Origin: Nitzschia sp. DOCU1
Taxonomy: Eukaryota; Bacillariophyta; Bacillariophyceae; Bacillariales; Bacillariaceae
Reading direction: 5' to 3'
Length of the DNA: 64,000 bases
Assembly: GCA_951394045.1 (NCBI GenBank)
Contig: OX595994.1
Location: forward strand, 868,001-932,000
Position 1 is the first letter of the stretch. The number at the start of each line of letters is the position of its first letter. Under the pieces are notes generated by a model that saw only the letters and a program-made list of their open reading frames with translations, was not told the origin of the DNA and did not search any database. Made by a program: the position numbers and the translations under genes. Shown here piece after piece: positions 29,198 to 39,502 of this stretch.

Positions 29198-30522
29198 TCA
29201 AAAATCCGGTTTAGTGTTGGCAATGGAAACAAGGATACCCACACTTGCTACCAAGACAGCAATGCCACACGCAATGGGCCAATTCATTAACTTCTTCACA
29301 CCATCCCGACCAAGAAGGTGTGCATCCCAAGGAACACTTTCCAAAACCTTGACGTCATCACCGACATGGATTTCTCCGACCTTGCCATTTGCGCCCATGT
29401 AAAGGCCAAAGTAGACGGAAGCCCAACCACCCCACTCCGGATCGTGAAACTTTTGTGGAAATGCTGCCTTTAGAACCCTCCACAACAGAAGCTTTTCGGA
29501 AAATAAAAAGTTCCCAGTCGTTTGATCGCGACACGGTACTGTGCACCGAGGACATGGCTTTATACTATGCAACACGAGCGAAGACGACGACGATCCATTC
29601 GTAATTTCCAATCTTGACCAATTTTCTTCGACCCATGGCTCCAACTGATCTCCATCCACAACAATGTTTCCACGAAAGGACCGAATAGGGTAGTTGTCGA
29701 CTTGAGCTTTAAGAGCCAAATCTCGTGCCGAAGCTTTGCTAACCAACAAAAAGGGAGCAAAGTCTGCGAGGCGACGATAGTTACCCTCAAACCTGGCCGC
29801 GTATTGGGGGTCGTACTTTGACCGTTCAATCAAGGGAAAGATAGGAGGGTACTCTCCAAGATCTACCAAATCGTCCATACTTCGAACCAAGGCGAAGTTG
29901 CCCTTGATTGTTTTACCGTTCACGTAGCGCGGTTTTGCTTTCCCTGCTTGTCCATCTTTTGGACGATTTAGGTATCGTGTAATCCACTCTGATCCTTTTT
30001 CATGTATTTTACAATCCAAAAATGCCAGCGACCATCCCTCTCCGGCACTTTCCACCTTGACGGTGGGTCCGTCCTCGTAGGCAGCCGCGTCAGTAGGTAT
30101 GCACAATTCATCCATTCCTGGTGCATTCAAACAAATGATATCCTTCTTCTTTTCGTCTTGGAATTTGACTTCAATGGAAGCAAGTATCGGAAGCTTGTTT
30201 TCAGTTGCAAGTTGAATTGTGAGGAAGGACGTGAGGATCGTCCAAAATCAAAGGATACACCACTCACTCGACCTCCAGCTAAAGCCTCCAGCTTCGGTGC
30301 ATGGGTGCCATCTAGATCGACAATACACCACGTTCGATCAAACTCAATTCTGCAACATCAAGGGAAGTCCAAATACCGTGAGAGCAGACTGTAAATTGCC
30401 GCAACGCACCCAAGCAAGAGCCCCTACCCTGCTGGCGTGATCTTTGCCGTCTTGATGGAGACTCCTTGGCAGCCCTTGACGGGGTGAACCCATAACTCTT
30501 CGACCTTGGCAACTGCAGTCAT
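29198..30522 (-). CDS. MOSC-domain protein (mARC-like) with a C-terminal membrane anchor
   Basis: Three exons (30522-30428, 30349-30268, 30193-29198) encode 390 residues. Exon 1 gives VEELWVHPVKGCQGVSIKTA, the start of the MOSC N-terminal beta-barrel, and exon 2 gives EFDRTWCIVDLDG. Exon 3 carries FRGNIVVDG, WSRLEIT and KPCPRCTVPCRDQTTG, hallmarks of the MOSC family that includes mitochondrial amidoxime-reducing component. Such proteins bind sulfurated molybdenum cofactor and reduce N-hydroxylated compounds using a cytochrome b5 partner. Instead of an N-terminal anchor there is a C-terminal span, MNWPIACGIAVLVASVGILV, followed by seven residues, so it looks tail-anchored. By eye, the family's Mo-ligand Cys position may be a His (in KFHDPEWGG), which needs an alignment. 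Both introns are GT-AG. Confidence 0.85.
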
Positions 30523-30864
30523 CTGTCAAAACGCTGTGTCCAAAACCATTGTTGCCGTGTGTGAGAGGATTGAAATGTATGCATGAGGCGAGAGTAGAGT
30601 GGCAAAATCTTTGGACGGCGGGGAAAATGGGGTCGATGTTTGATGTGGACGTGTATCGGACGTTCGCAGGCGTCCGTTTCAGAATATGGATCGAATCAGT
30701 CGGAAAGATTTTTGCGATCTTTTTGCTTCGGGGCGGGTCATCACCCGATACTCCTGTCCGCTGGGCGTCTCGGATGCAAACTGATATCTGTCCTCTTGCA
30801 GCATCGCATCGCATTCGTCAAGCTCAAACACTGTTATAATATCAGCCGATGAGAACTCAGAAGA
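30523..30864. other. Divergent promoter region
   Basis: About 340 bases separate the starts of the MOSC gene (minus) and the class 3 lipase gene (plus). Nothing recognisable apart from expected promoter sequence. Confidence 0.4.
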
Positions 30865-33800
30865 ATGAACGGCACACCAGAGCGTAACCCTGGAAGGTAT
30901 GGCGAGAAATTTGATGTGGTTTCGTCACAACAGCCCCCGACGAGTGCAGCAGCTCCGCCGCCACGTCCTCGAGTGGATGGACAAGACGCAGAAGAAAGGG
31001 GTACCGCTGATGGTGAGAATCAAATCAGCAACAGTGACATCGAACGAGGACAACCGAATGATGGTGCAGTAGGGTGGAAGGGATGGATCACTGGGTGGGT
31101 AGCAGGGGCAACAACTGCCGAGAAAAATCCATCGGAACAGGTGGGCGATGAGGTGCGGGACGAAGGCGGCGGGAACGGGCAAGAACACCCGCCGCCCATC
31201 CCAGCTCCCACCGGGTCGGAACGCGTAGTTTCCTTTGAAAAAGAAGGCGACGAAGAAGAAAAAAGGACCATCAACAAGGAAGACGCGCCGGAGCAACAAG
31301 AGACTTGGGAAAGTGAGCCACCCGAACCCACGGAGCTCTACTTGGAACACTACTTTCGAGACCACTTTACGCTCTCGACGCCCTCCAGTCTGGTGAGATT
31401 TCGGTCGGAGCACACGGCAGCCCGCGTCTTTGAAAACAAAACCTCGCAATTCATTCTGGAAGAGCAGATCGATGAAGTGTCAAAGCGTCGCCGAATCCAT
31501 GTCAAGCTGCTCTCGGATGGAACAACGGGATTGCAATTCCTCCGTGGGCTTTATACAGTCATGTGTGTATTTTGGACTGGGATCTTCTTCGTCTTATGCC
31601 TTCAGATTATGTTGATTATGGTCTTGGAGCTAGCTATTCAATATGGAGAAACGGGCATCAATCCAGATTTGGATCCATTCAATTTCATTGGGTACGTGTA
31701 CGACCGGCACAAAGAAGTGGACGTGGAATTTTGTCATGCTTCTCAGGCTCTTTCCTTGCAGCGTCATATTGGGCATTTTCGTCTTCTCCTATGGATTTGC
31801 GCTGGGAATGGTCATTGCTGGGGCCTTTGTGAGTGACGCGTGGACAGGACACACCCTGGTCAAACTTTTCTTCTTCAAGAATCGGCACGGAAGTGTGCTT
31901 GTCGATTGGGTCTTCTTTTGCTTTTTCGTACTATTTCCCTTGCTAGTCATGTGCATAACACTATTGATGAAGAGGGATGACTGGTGGTCCATTACATTGC
32001 TGTTTTGGTATGGATGCGTCAGTTTCTTCTTTGTCATTTTCGCCACCAACAGCGTCTTCTTTGAAGTCCAAGGTGCTGTGAGTTTCCTTTCCAAACGTCC
32101 AGATTTAATGGGGAAAGGATTCTGGCGTTGCGTCAAGGAGGGGTTATTGCTCAAACAGACGGCAGCCTACAGCGGATATCGAACATGTAAATACCTAGCT
32201 CGTTCCGCCGCCTTGACTGAGGACGTGGACCACTCCTTTCGGGAAGGGACTATTTTGGATTGGAGCCTAGAAGAACGAACGGGCCCTTGGTCAAAGATTA
32301 CCAAATGGAAGTTTGTATCCACGGCGTCTTCCAAATCTCTTCCCTTCTTTTCCGCTGTCGACCCTCCGCAGCGGCTTTTTACCATAGATGACGTTCAAGA
32401 CTATCGTCCCTACGTGACAAAATATACTTGGAGTTTGGAGCGACTCTTTTGTCGACCACGGAATTCACGGTACATTGTTATTGTTGCAGGTCCGGGTGCC
32501 TTGACCAAAGAACAAATGCGAAGCAGCCTGGTGTGTTCCATTTTGGGCATTTCGGTTTTCTTTCTATTAATTCTCTCCATGTTGGTGTGGCTGAGATTTG
32601 GTGCTGCACTGATAACTGTTGTCATGGTTATTTTTGGTCTCCTTTCTTTGCCGCTATGGAAGGATCTTCGACGACTCGTCAAAGTCACGACTCGAATATT
32701 TGCCGCCAGAGATGAGCAAAAACGGCAACAGCAACTGCCAACAACGCAGGATGAAAGCCTGCTTTACGCTACCCCTGATCCTAGACTTCCCCAATCCCGT
32801 CGGCTGTCACGTCGCGAATCCGAATTATCAGATGAACCGAATGAAGGAATGTTTCTTGTGGCGCAACAAGAGCGAGTTACGAAGGCTTCAGAGATGCTTT
32901 GTTGGATAGCCTTTGGCTTGGAAATTCTATTATTCTTCATCTATCCCTTGGTGGTTCTCATAATTCTCCAAAATTATCAGCTGGTGGTTTTATTTGTCAT
33001 TGTCGCAGGAGTGTCGGCAGTTCGGTACTATATCAGTTTGGTGACGATTGTGGAAGAGACTGGGCAATTGTCGCTTGTGAGTGGAGCAACAGCGAAGATT
33101 CGATGGGGAAAACAATCCAGATTGAATGAACTAATTGAAGCTATCAGTTACAATAAGACGCGCCAGATATGGCAGCTCGTCTTAGCTGGTTGCGGGTTGT
33201 TCTGGTTGGTGCTTTCGTTGGGTGCTTCTGGGCAATCAACTGACTCCACTTTCGAGGGAAGTTTGACCTTTGTCAACGGCTATTCTTGGGCACCACAGCC
33301 CGAAGATGTCCGCTATCCAACTTGCGACTTATCGAAAAGCTCCACATTCGGAGTGAATGCAACCTTGGCGGACTTTGCTTTTCTTACTACCTTGTCTTAC
33401 AAAACCGATGCATTGGCGACGTCGCAGCTTACGGGGTGGTTTCAAGGTGTGGACGTCGTGGAAGATCGAGAGACGGTCCTAGAATATCGAAAGCAGAACA
33501 ACGTTGATTCTTCTCCTGCTTTCTTTCGATTATATCGGTTCCGATTGGGAAACGGGCTAGACCGAGGTGTTGTCAGCATACGAGGAACACAAAAGCTCTG
33601 GGACGTTGTAAGTGTTTTCGGTGCCCTGTCCGAGGAACAAATGACGAATTTCTCAACGGCGTTTTGTGTTTCTTCCACCTGCCAGCTTGCCGATTTTCAG
33701 CTCTGGAGTACAACAATGCTTTGTCAGGGGCTAAGAGCCATCCTTCCGATCGGGGAAATGTGGACGCCGATTTTGGATCGTAAGTGAGATTCTACTAGCA

Positions 33801-34396
33801 TCGCTGTGGTGCGGTCGCAATCTAACCCATTCGGTTCCCATCCACTAGAAATCGTGGCCATGATTAGTTTCTTTCAGAGGGGGTCGGTGGAGAAAGTTTC
33901 TTTCTACAAAGTGACGACGCCCTTTGCTGAGCAATTGAAGAACGACCCTACTTTTGACAGTATTCAACTTACCGGGCATTCTTTGGGTGGTGGTTTGGCC
34001 ATGATTTCGGGCGCACAGAGTCGTGTGCCTGCAGTTGCTCTCTCGGGCCCGAACGCAATGCTGAGTGGGCGTTCCTTTGACCCTATAGTCACCCCCGATC
34101 AATTGAACCAGTATACTTTGAACATCATTCCAGACCGTGATTTGGTGCCAAGATTTGACGACCGAGCAAAAAATTTCCAAAATATTCGATGCCTAGCGCC
34201 ATTACACGCAGTTGCAGAATGTCATAGCTTTTTCCGTTCATTCTGTGAAATTGTCTATACGTGTGGAAACAAGGACCGGCCTGCCGTTTGCGAATGTGTG
34301 TACGAGTACGGGTACGATCTTCCGGTGGCAGATCCGAACGAGGAGCGTAGCTTCGCGCAAGCTTGCGAGGAGATGGGCTACGAAGTGAAAAGCTAA
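30865..34396 (+). CDS. Polytopic membrane protein with a class 3 lipase domain
   Basis: Three exons (30865-31691, 31762-33779, 33849-34396) encode 1130 residues. The first 150 residues are acidic, Pro/Gly-rich and probably disordered. About eight hydrophobic spans follow in three groups: residues around 235-330, 345-400 and 550-760. The C-terminal 300 residues form a lipase_3-like alpha/beta hydrolase: VVSIRGT is the oxyanion strand and LTGHSLGGGLA is the nucleophile elbow with its Ser. A later NIIPDRDLVPRFDD could supply the Asp, and PLHAV or ECHSF the His. The arrangement (membrane region first, lipase last) differs from soluble fungal lipases and from animal DAGL, where a four-span region precedes the lipase. 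Hydrolysis of a membrane glycerolipid is likely; location and substrate are unknown. Confidence 0.8.
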
Positions 34397-34617
34397 TTAT
34401 ACTAGGAAGTTTATTTTATTCGTGTAGCTGATCGGCAGCCACTCCCTTCATCGTTGCTTTGAGTTTCCCACCCAGATCTTGTGCGACAGAGATGGGCTAC
34501 GAAGTGAAAAGCTAATTATTCTAGAGGAAGAAGTTTATTTTATTCGTGTAGCTGATCGGCAGCCACTCCCTTCATCATTGCTTTGAGTTTATTCCCCACC
34601 CAGATCTTGTGCGACAG
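34371..34617 (+). repeat. Tandem duplication of the lipase gene 3' end
   Basis: Copy 1 (34371-34489) contains the last eight codons and stop of the lipase gene. Copy 2 (34490-34617) repeats it with small insertions and a few substitutions, including the coding end AGATGGGCTACGAAGTGAAA and its stop. Both continue through the same downstream TTTATTTTATTCGTGTAGC sequence. Confidence 0.92.
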
Positions 34618-34805
34618 ACAGGCGCGCGCGATGGCAGTGCGATGGCTTTTCTCGCGTCACGATCCTCGTTCTTCTTTGAAGAGAGCATCAGGAAAAGGCC
34701 GCCATGGCGTCTCTCATCATCCATCTCTCCTACGTTGATTGGCAGTTGCAGAATCACGCATTGCTGTAAAGTTAACGATACACTCGATAGCGAAGAGCAA
34801 GAACA

Positions 34806-35255
34806 ATGAGTCCTCCAGGATCTGCGCATCTAAACTTTACCATGGGCGGTCTCGTCATGGTGGGCGGTGCCATGGGGTACTTTCGTAAGGGAAGCACCAT
34901 GTCGTTAATTGCAGGTGTGACTTTTGGTAGCCTGTTAATTGGATCGGGTGTGTTGATTACTCAAGGAGAATCGTTCAAGGGTCATTCTCTAGCTGCCGGA
35001 TGTACAGGACTCATGACCGTAGCCATGGGTCAGCGATTCTTGAGCACGGGAAAATTCATGCCAGCGGGTATGGTGGCATCTTTGGGAGCCGTAGGATTGG
35101 CGTATAATGTGAAAAAGGCAATTGAATGGATGCCAGATAAAAATGGTAAGTGTAGGATGCGAATGAAAGCCTTGTTGTGGTGGTAGAAAAATGGATCCAA
35201 CACATATCCAACTTCTAACCTTCGCATGTCGCTGATTTCGTCTTCTTCAGACTAG
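34806..35255 (+). CDS. TMEM14 family membrane protein
   Basis: Two exons (34806-35145 and 35251-35255, with a 105-base intron) encode 114 residues; the second exon supplies only the end of the last codon and the stop. Four hydrophobic segments with the family's Gly-rich pattern are visible: GGLVMVGGAMGYFRKGSTMS, LIAGVTFGSLLIGSGVLIT, a third from LAAGCTGLMTVAMGQRF, and a fourth, MPAGMVASLGAVGLAYN. TMEM14 proteins sit in mitochondrial inner or plastid envelope membranes; animal TMEM14C helps move porphyrin precursors and plant FAX proteins export fatty acids. No transit peptide is visible, which suggests mitochondria or ER. If the intron were retained the protein would end in a different 13-residue tail. 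Confidence 0.85.
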
Positions 35256-35640
35256 GTCGAATCGGAATTTGTCATGCGTGGAAGATCGTCAAGGAATACC
35301 AATTCATGGCTAGTGCTTCTTTCTTGTGTAAAATTTCCTAAACCATTATTAGTAAAAGACGAGCAGAATCTTTATTATAGTCGTCAATGAAATGGTATTC
35401 AGCCGTTCGAGAACGACGCTCTTTTGTGGGGCGACATCAGTCATCAGATGCCGTGGCTTTTCTTCTGCTTCTTCCCTCCAGGCCTTCTAGTTTGTTCTCT
35501 GGTGGTATCCGATGGTTACCAGGTCCCGCGTAGCTGGAGACATGTCCTGATGGATAACTTTTGGCATTCCTTTGTCAACCCAACAACAACAGCGCACCCT
35601 GTATCAGAAATTTTGCCTTGGCATTGCACAGGGGACAAAC
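35256..35640. other. Intergenic, no gene seen
   Basis: This lies between the convergent TMEM14 and F-box-like genes. It contains ordinary AT-rich 3' UTR-like sequence. One Phe/Cys-rich frame crosses it, without protein character. Confidence 0.4.
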
Positions 35641-36933
35641 TCAACTTGACAAACCGGTGTTCGTGTTTTGTCTCCTTTTTTCATCCCACCCCGACAAATG
35701 ATCAAGCAAATGTAGCAAGGTGACACCATCCTCTCGATCGGCCGCCTGTCGACTGTTGAATAACTTGGCTGCTCCGCTGCGATAAGTCATCCAGATGTCC
35801 AGCCGCAACTCACTGAAAGCCAATTCCACCGACTGTTTGGATTGATCAAAGTCTCGTGTATAGCACAACAAAGAAGGCTCTATTTTGACATTGTCGAGGA
35901 CATCACTTCGGAATGCCTCGCCTTGGCGCAGACGCTCCAAATAAGCTTGACCCACAAAGTCCAAATCCAGCGGGTCTGTCGAAAACTCGAGGTAGCCCAT
36001 GTCGACTTCAACAGTCTCAGCTTTTTTATTCTTTTTGCGAGCGGTCTCCTTTAGTTCTGCTAAATCTAGCCCGGACAATGGCAATGTCATCTTGGCGGTG
36101 GGCCCAGTAGCACTTGCAGAACTATCTTCGCAATAGTCATACTCTCCCCAGGAGGTGTTTACAGTATCGTGAACGATTGCGCATTGGGAACGATCCGTTC
36201 GGAGCAAGTGCATGGTCGCCTTCCAGTCAAAGAAATCGGTACAGAACATGTCAAATTCAATAATTCCATTCTTGCGGATTGTGTGAGGTCCCAACAAGAC
36301 TGGATCCAACAAAGAAATGTTCATTTCTCCTGTTTGTAGCAACGACTCTAGTTCGTTGCCCGACAAAGCAATTGAGACAGTCTCTTGTTCCTTTGAATTG
36401 AAAATGCTAATCAACAAAACAAGCTTGTCGATTGATATTGTAGGGGGGTCGAGTCGTTGAGGTCTCATCATTGGCGCGGAGATTTGATAGTGATCCAAGT
36501 GACTGCTCACGATGCGTTGCTTAAAGAGCCACTCATACCCTCTTCGTTCCAATACGCAGCTTGGCACCAATGAAGAATTTTGCCATTGGCGACAGCAAAG
36601 TAGCTTCCATAACTGGTGATTTCCCAGCGATTGACCAATTGACTTGGAAACTAACAGCAGCCATCGGCCCTGTTCTCGAATCGTCAAGTATTCTGACGAA
36701 CAAACCTGGCGAATAACTTCGGCAGGGATGGGGCATGACGATGATGGCGCTTCGTCCTGAGAACAAATAGTGTTGGGGCCCTGTCGGAGGGTCTCACAGA
36801 CAGACACCAGCTTTTGCAAAAGATTGTTTCGATCCTCGCCACCAAGTCTGTTGGCCGCTGCCAATAAATTCCCGAGGTCCGCTTCGACTACCTCCAGTAG
36901 CAGGTCCACTTCTGTGGAACAACAATGATTCAT
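35641..36933 (-). CDS. F-box-like protein of unknown target
   Basis: A single exon encodes 430 residues. Residues 67-115 resemble an F-box: CPIPAEVIRQVCSSEYL, then a Leu/Trp-rich stretch ending LWKLLCCRQW, the usual form in diatom F-box-like proteins. F-box proteins bridge substrates to SKP1-cullin-RING ubiquitin ligases. The rest (150-410) is beta-rich with no recognised repeat, and may be a substrate-recognition domain. A short basic patch, ARKKNKK, lies near 305. The match to the F-box is by eye only and could be wrong; the length and continuous frame make the gene itself secure. Its start is 86 bases from a divergent ATG at 37020. Confidence 0.55.
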   Translation of the reverse strand: MNHCCSTEVDLLLEVVEADLGNLLAAANRLGGEDRNNLLQKLVSVCETLRQGPNTICSQDEAPSSSCPIPAEVIRQVCSSEYLTIREQGRWLLLVSKSIGQSLGNHQLWKLLCCRQWQNSSLVPSCVLERRGYEWLFKQRIVSSHLDHYQISAPMMRPQRLDPPTISIDKLVLLISIFNSKEQETVSIALSGNELESLLQTGEMNISLLDPVLLGPHTIRKNGIIEFDMFCTDFFDWKATMHLLRTDRSQCAIVHDTVNTSWGEYDYCEDSSASATGPTAKMTLPLSGLDLAELKETARKKNKKAETVEVDMGYLEFSTDPLDLDFVGQAYLERLRQGEAFRSDVLDNVKIEPSLLCYTRDFDQSKQSVELAFSELRLDIWMTYRSGAAKLFNSRQAADREDGVTLLHLLDHLSGWDEKRRQNTNTGLSS

Positions 36934-37019
36934 CGGCTCCTCATATCCACTTCCACTCTTAATTGTCTGCGTTCAGAATGGCAATGTGTTTCGCCCCTGA
37001 CCGCAGGCACTAGAACAAA

Positions 37020-37392
37020 ATGACAGCAGAAGAACGCCCACTGGCATTTCCTGACGACGAGAAACCTAAGAGCACCAAGTATACCTGCACACTTTCGAAT
37101 GAATGGAATCTAGAGAGGATGTACTACAATGGAGCCCCAACAACCATTGAGCGTGGTAAAAAGGCATCGCGTCACGCTCGAGGCAAGAATTGCTGCCGAG
37201 CTTGGCGGCGGTGGCCGTTGCCCGCTTCAAGTGGTCAAAGAAGTCAATACGGTCATTGAACGAACGATGGGCCCGCGCGCAAGTAAATGCACGTATGCGT
37301 GGCAAAGGGGCTATTCGATGAAGACCAGTCACTTAGGGCGATTTTTTGAATACATAGGAGAATTCATGACCGGCAGCCGCGGAAACTCATGA
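37020..37392 (+). other. Candidate short gene with a possible frame change
   Basis: An ATG at 37020 in a good AACAAA context opens a 79-codon frame starting MTAEERPLAFPDDEKPKS, divergent from the F-box-like gene. Past about 37150 that frame becomes Arg/Trp/Cys-rich, while an overlapping frame from 37129 to 37392 reads more like protein (RIAAELGGGGRCPLQVVKEV). A short intron, a frameshift or simple chance could explain this. I recognise neither product. It may be a degraded gene or no gene. Confidence 0.2.
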
Positions 37393-37900
37393 GCTTTTAC
37401 GACGCAAGCGCAGGCACACCCACATACATCTGCAAGGATCCTTCGCGATCCATACAGACTGACAGTACATAGTTAGCGCGCCTCCTGCAAGCAACGCTGC
37501 AGTTGCTTCGATGCTTGATGACCATGCAAGCAAAACTTCCAGAACAACAATGGCGATGGAGTAATATGATGCAACAATCAGCATGTAGACACAACAATCG
37601 AAGCAAGCATGAACTTTCAATTTGGCGAGTTGGGTGATGATGAATGTGGATGACTTTTCAGCGAACGTGGAAGCCTCATCGTGGGAAACATCACGAAACT
37701 GCTCGACTTGACCAGCGAAAACCCCACGAAAAAATCACTTTTTCACTCAATCGTCGTCACATTTTTGCGAAAGGAGCACTCTACTTCGCTCCTTTCTTCA
37801 TCATCGTCCATGATGTTGGAGATGACAGTCCTACAGCAGCGCCACCGGCTGCTGTTTGTCTCGCAGGAAAGTCGGCAGTTCTTTGAGTTGTGGAGATGAC

Positions 37901-37964
37901 GTCCTGGGGTCCCCATGGGTGGGATCCTAAAAGCTGCCATCGGCAGCACGCCGGGATCGATCCT
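37901..37964 (+). repeat. Short inverted-repeat element, copy 1
   Basis: About 64 bases with CTGGGGTCCCCATGGGTGGG near the left end and GCAGCACGCCGGGATCGATCC at the right. It is about 80 percent identical to the outer parts of copy 2 but lacks roughly 35 central bases. Confidence 0.6.
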
Positions 37965-38046
37965 CGCTCCTGTTCTGTCTGTTGTTCTTCTCTCTTTCTT
38001 TCAACATATCTTTGGATTGCTCTGGTGGTGGCAGTCCAGGTCGTGT

Positions 38047-38145
38047 CGATCCTTCCTGGGGTCCCCGTGGGTGGGACCCTAAAAGCTATCGTATCATCCT
38101 CCCACGGTTTCGTGGCATGGGGCGGTAGCACGCCGGGAAGGATCG
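38047..38145 (+). repeat. Short inverted-repeat element, copy 2 (MITE-like)
   Basis: A 99-base unit begins CGATCCTTCCTGGGG and ends CGCCGGGAAGGATCG. The outer ten bases are perfect inverted complements and twelve of the outer fifteen match. It is non-coding. The structure resembles a miniature inverted-repeat element, though I see no clear target-site duplication. Confidence 0.55.
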
Positions 38146-39103
38146 TTTGATTGTCGACATAGGGGCTTGGATTCGAGGTGAGTTCTTTGTTGTCGTGCTG
38201 GTGTTTTTGCGTTCTCACAAGATTCTCCTCGTTCTATTTTAGCTGTTGCAGGTACTACCGACCATGACTCCAAAAGTGTTCTCTTTTCATTCCCTTGTGT
38301 GCAGGTACATCCCCGCCTGGCTATGAAAAATATATGTAATTTGTGAGGTGACAGCCGAAAGAAGAGGAGTGGGAAGGGGGGCAACCGGCATGGCTTGGGG
38401 CACTGGGGGCAAAGCCAGTGATACACCATTGACCCCGGAACCCCCGTCCCACGTTGGATGCAGCAAGTTGGCGGATGAGTGGATGCTGTGGCATGTTCCA
38501 GTCCCGAACATGGTAACGCAGACATCCATGACCCCAATGATTGGACTCCATCATAAAAATTGGCCTCCAAGGGAATGGAAGAGGATTGCTTAGGAATGTC
38601 CTCGGATGAGGTTTTGCTTGTGATGGTCTACAATGGAAAGTGGAGAAGATTGATGAGAATGAAGGCATTGGCGTGACGGCAAAGGCTTCATCTTGCAATC
38701 AAAGCTACTTTGTTGGTCGGATCTGTTGTTGGAAAGTTGAGTCCTCTCTTTGTTTTGCAGGTTGGTTGTGGTGTGGGTGGATGTATTTGTGCATGTATTC
38801 GGTGTCTTCATGGTAAGTTCGAATTGTCAGGTGCCGTTTGATCGTATTTCATATTTTTCTCCCACGGTGCTACTTATACCCTTGTTCTTTCCTCCTTTTG
38901 CAGGCGTCTGGTGTTGTTCTACAACAAAACCATCTTTTCCCAGAGCAACGATCCTGATCCCTGATCTCGACCCCGATTCCAATTCTCCCCGCACACAAAC
39001 AGCCTGATCAACGCAACCGGTTTGTGGTTCCGGTTTTAAAACGTCCTCCACTCGCGTTCGTGTCTCGTCGCGGAGAGTTAAGTGTAACCTGTGCTGGTGC
39101 GGG

Positions 39104-39179
39104 GAGGATTGGAATCGGCTGTACGCCGTCGAGTGAAGTGGATTGTTGTCTCTACTAGGCGGATCTCCCTCCCGTATGT
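39104..39179 (-). repeat. Dispersed repeat, copy B
   Basis: This is the reverse complement of copy A at 5365-5437 with about 80 percent identity. It shares a 35-base identical block (39121-39155) with the third copy at 39393-39427. Confidence 0.7.
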
Positions 39180-39378
39180 GCGTAGAGGGAGCTCTCCTCC
39201 GGGCGGAGCAGCTGTGGCCCATCCCCTCCGAAATCGAACTGCTTTGACGTAGCGGTGGGGCTCAGTAACTTTTTGTGTGAGAACACAAAAACGAAGCCAA
39301 AAGTTCGATGACTTGTAGCCAACTCCTGGCGAGTGCTACCGGCACAATAGTTTATCTACTAGCGCCGGGCGGAAGACG

Positions 39379-39427
39379 ATTGGAAATCGGCAGTACGCCG
39401 TCGAGTGAAGTGGATTGTTGTCTCTAC
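39379..39427 (-). repeat. Dispersed repeat, copy C (partial)
   Basis: About 49 bases in direct orientation to copy B, 272 bases further on. The 35 bases at 39393-39427 are identical to 39121-39155. The match ends abruptly at CTCTAC, where copy B continues into GGCGGATCTCCCTCC. Confidence 0.75.
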
Positions 39428-39502
39428 AATGTCAAGTAACTATCATGCACTCTATTATTACTACACTCCTAGAGACTCTACCATTCTTTGTTCTTTTCTC
39501 CC

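Larger units (their letters stand above)
37393..39502. other. Gene-poor, repeat-rich island of about 2.1 kb
   Basis: No credible gene is visible. Open frames are short, overlap in several frames and are Cys/Pro/His-rich. The island holds two copies of a short inverted-repeat element (37901-37964 and 38047-38145), two copies of the dispersed repeat (39104-39179 and 39379-39427) and a perfect TTTTGTGT-GAGA-ACACAAAA hairpin at about 39273-39292. This concentration of unrelated repeats within 1.6 kb suggests a landing site for small mobile or amplified sequences. Confidence 0.6.

Noticed and set aside
37387..37620. Hydrophobic minus-strand frame of 77 codons
   Set aside because: It begins at a TTG codon and lies in the repeat-rich island; hydrophobicity alone is weak evidence.
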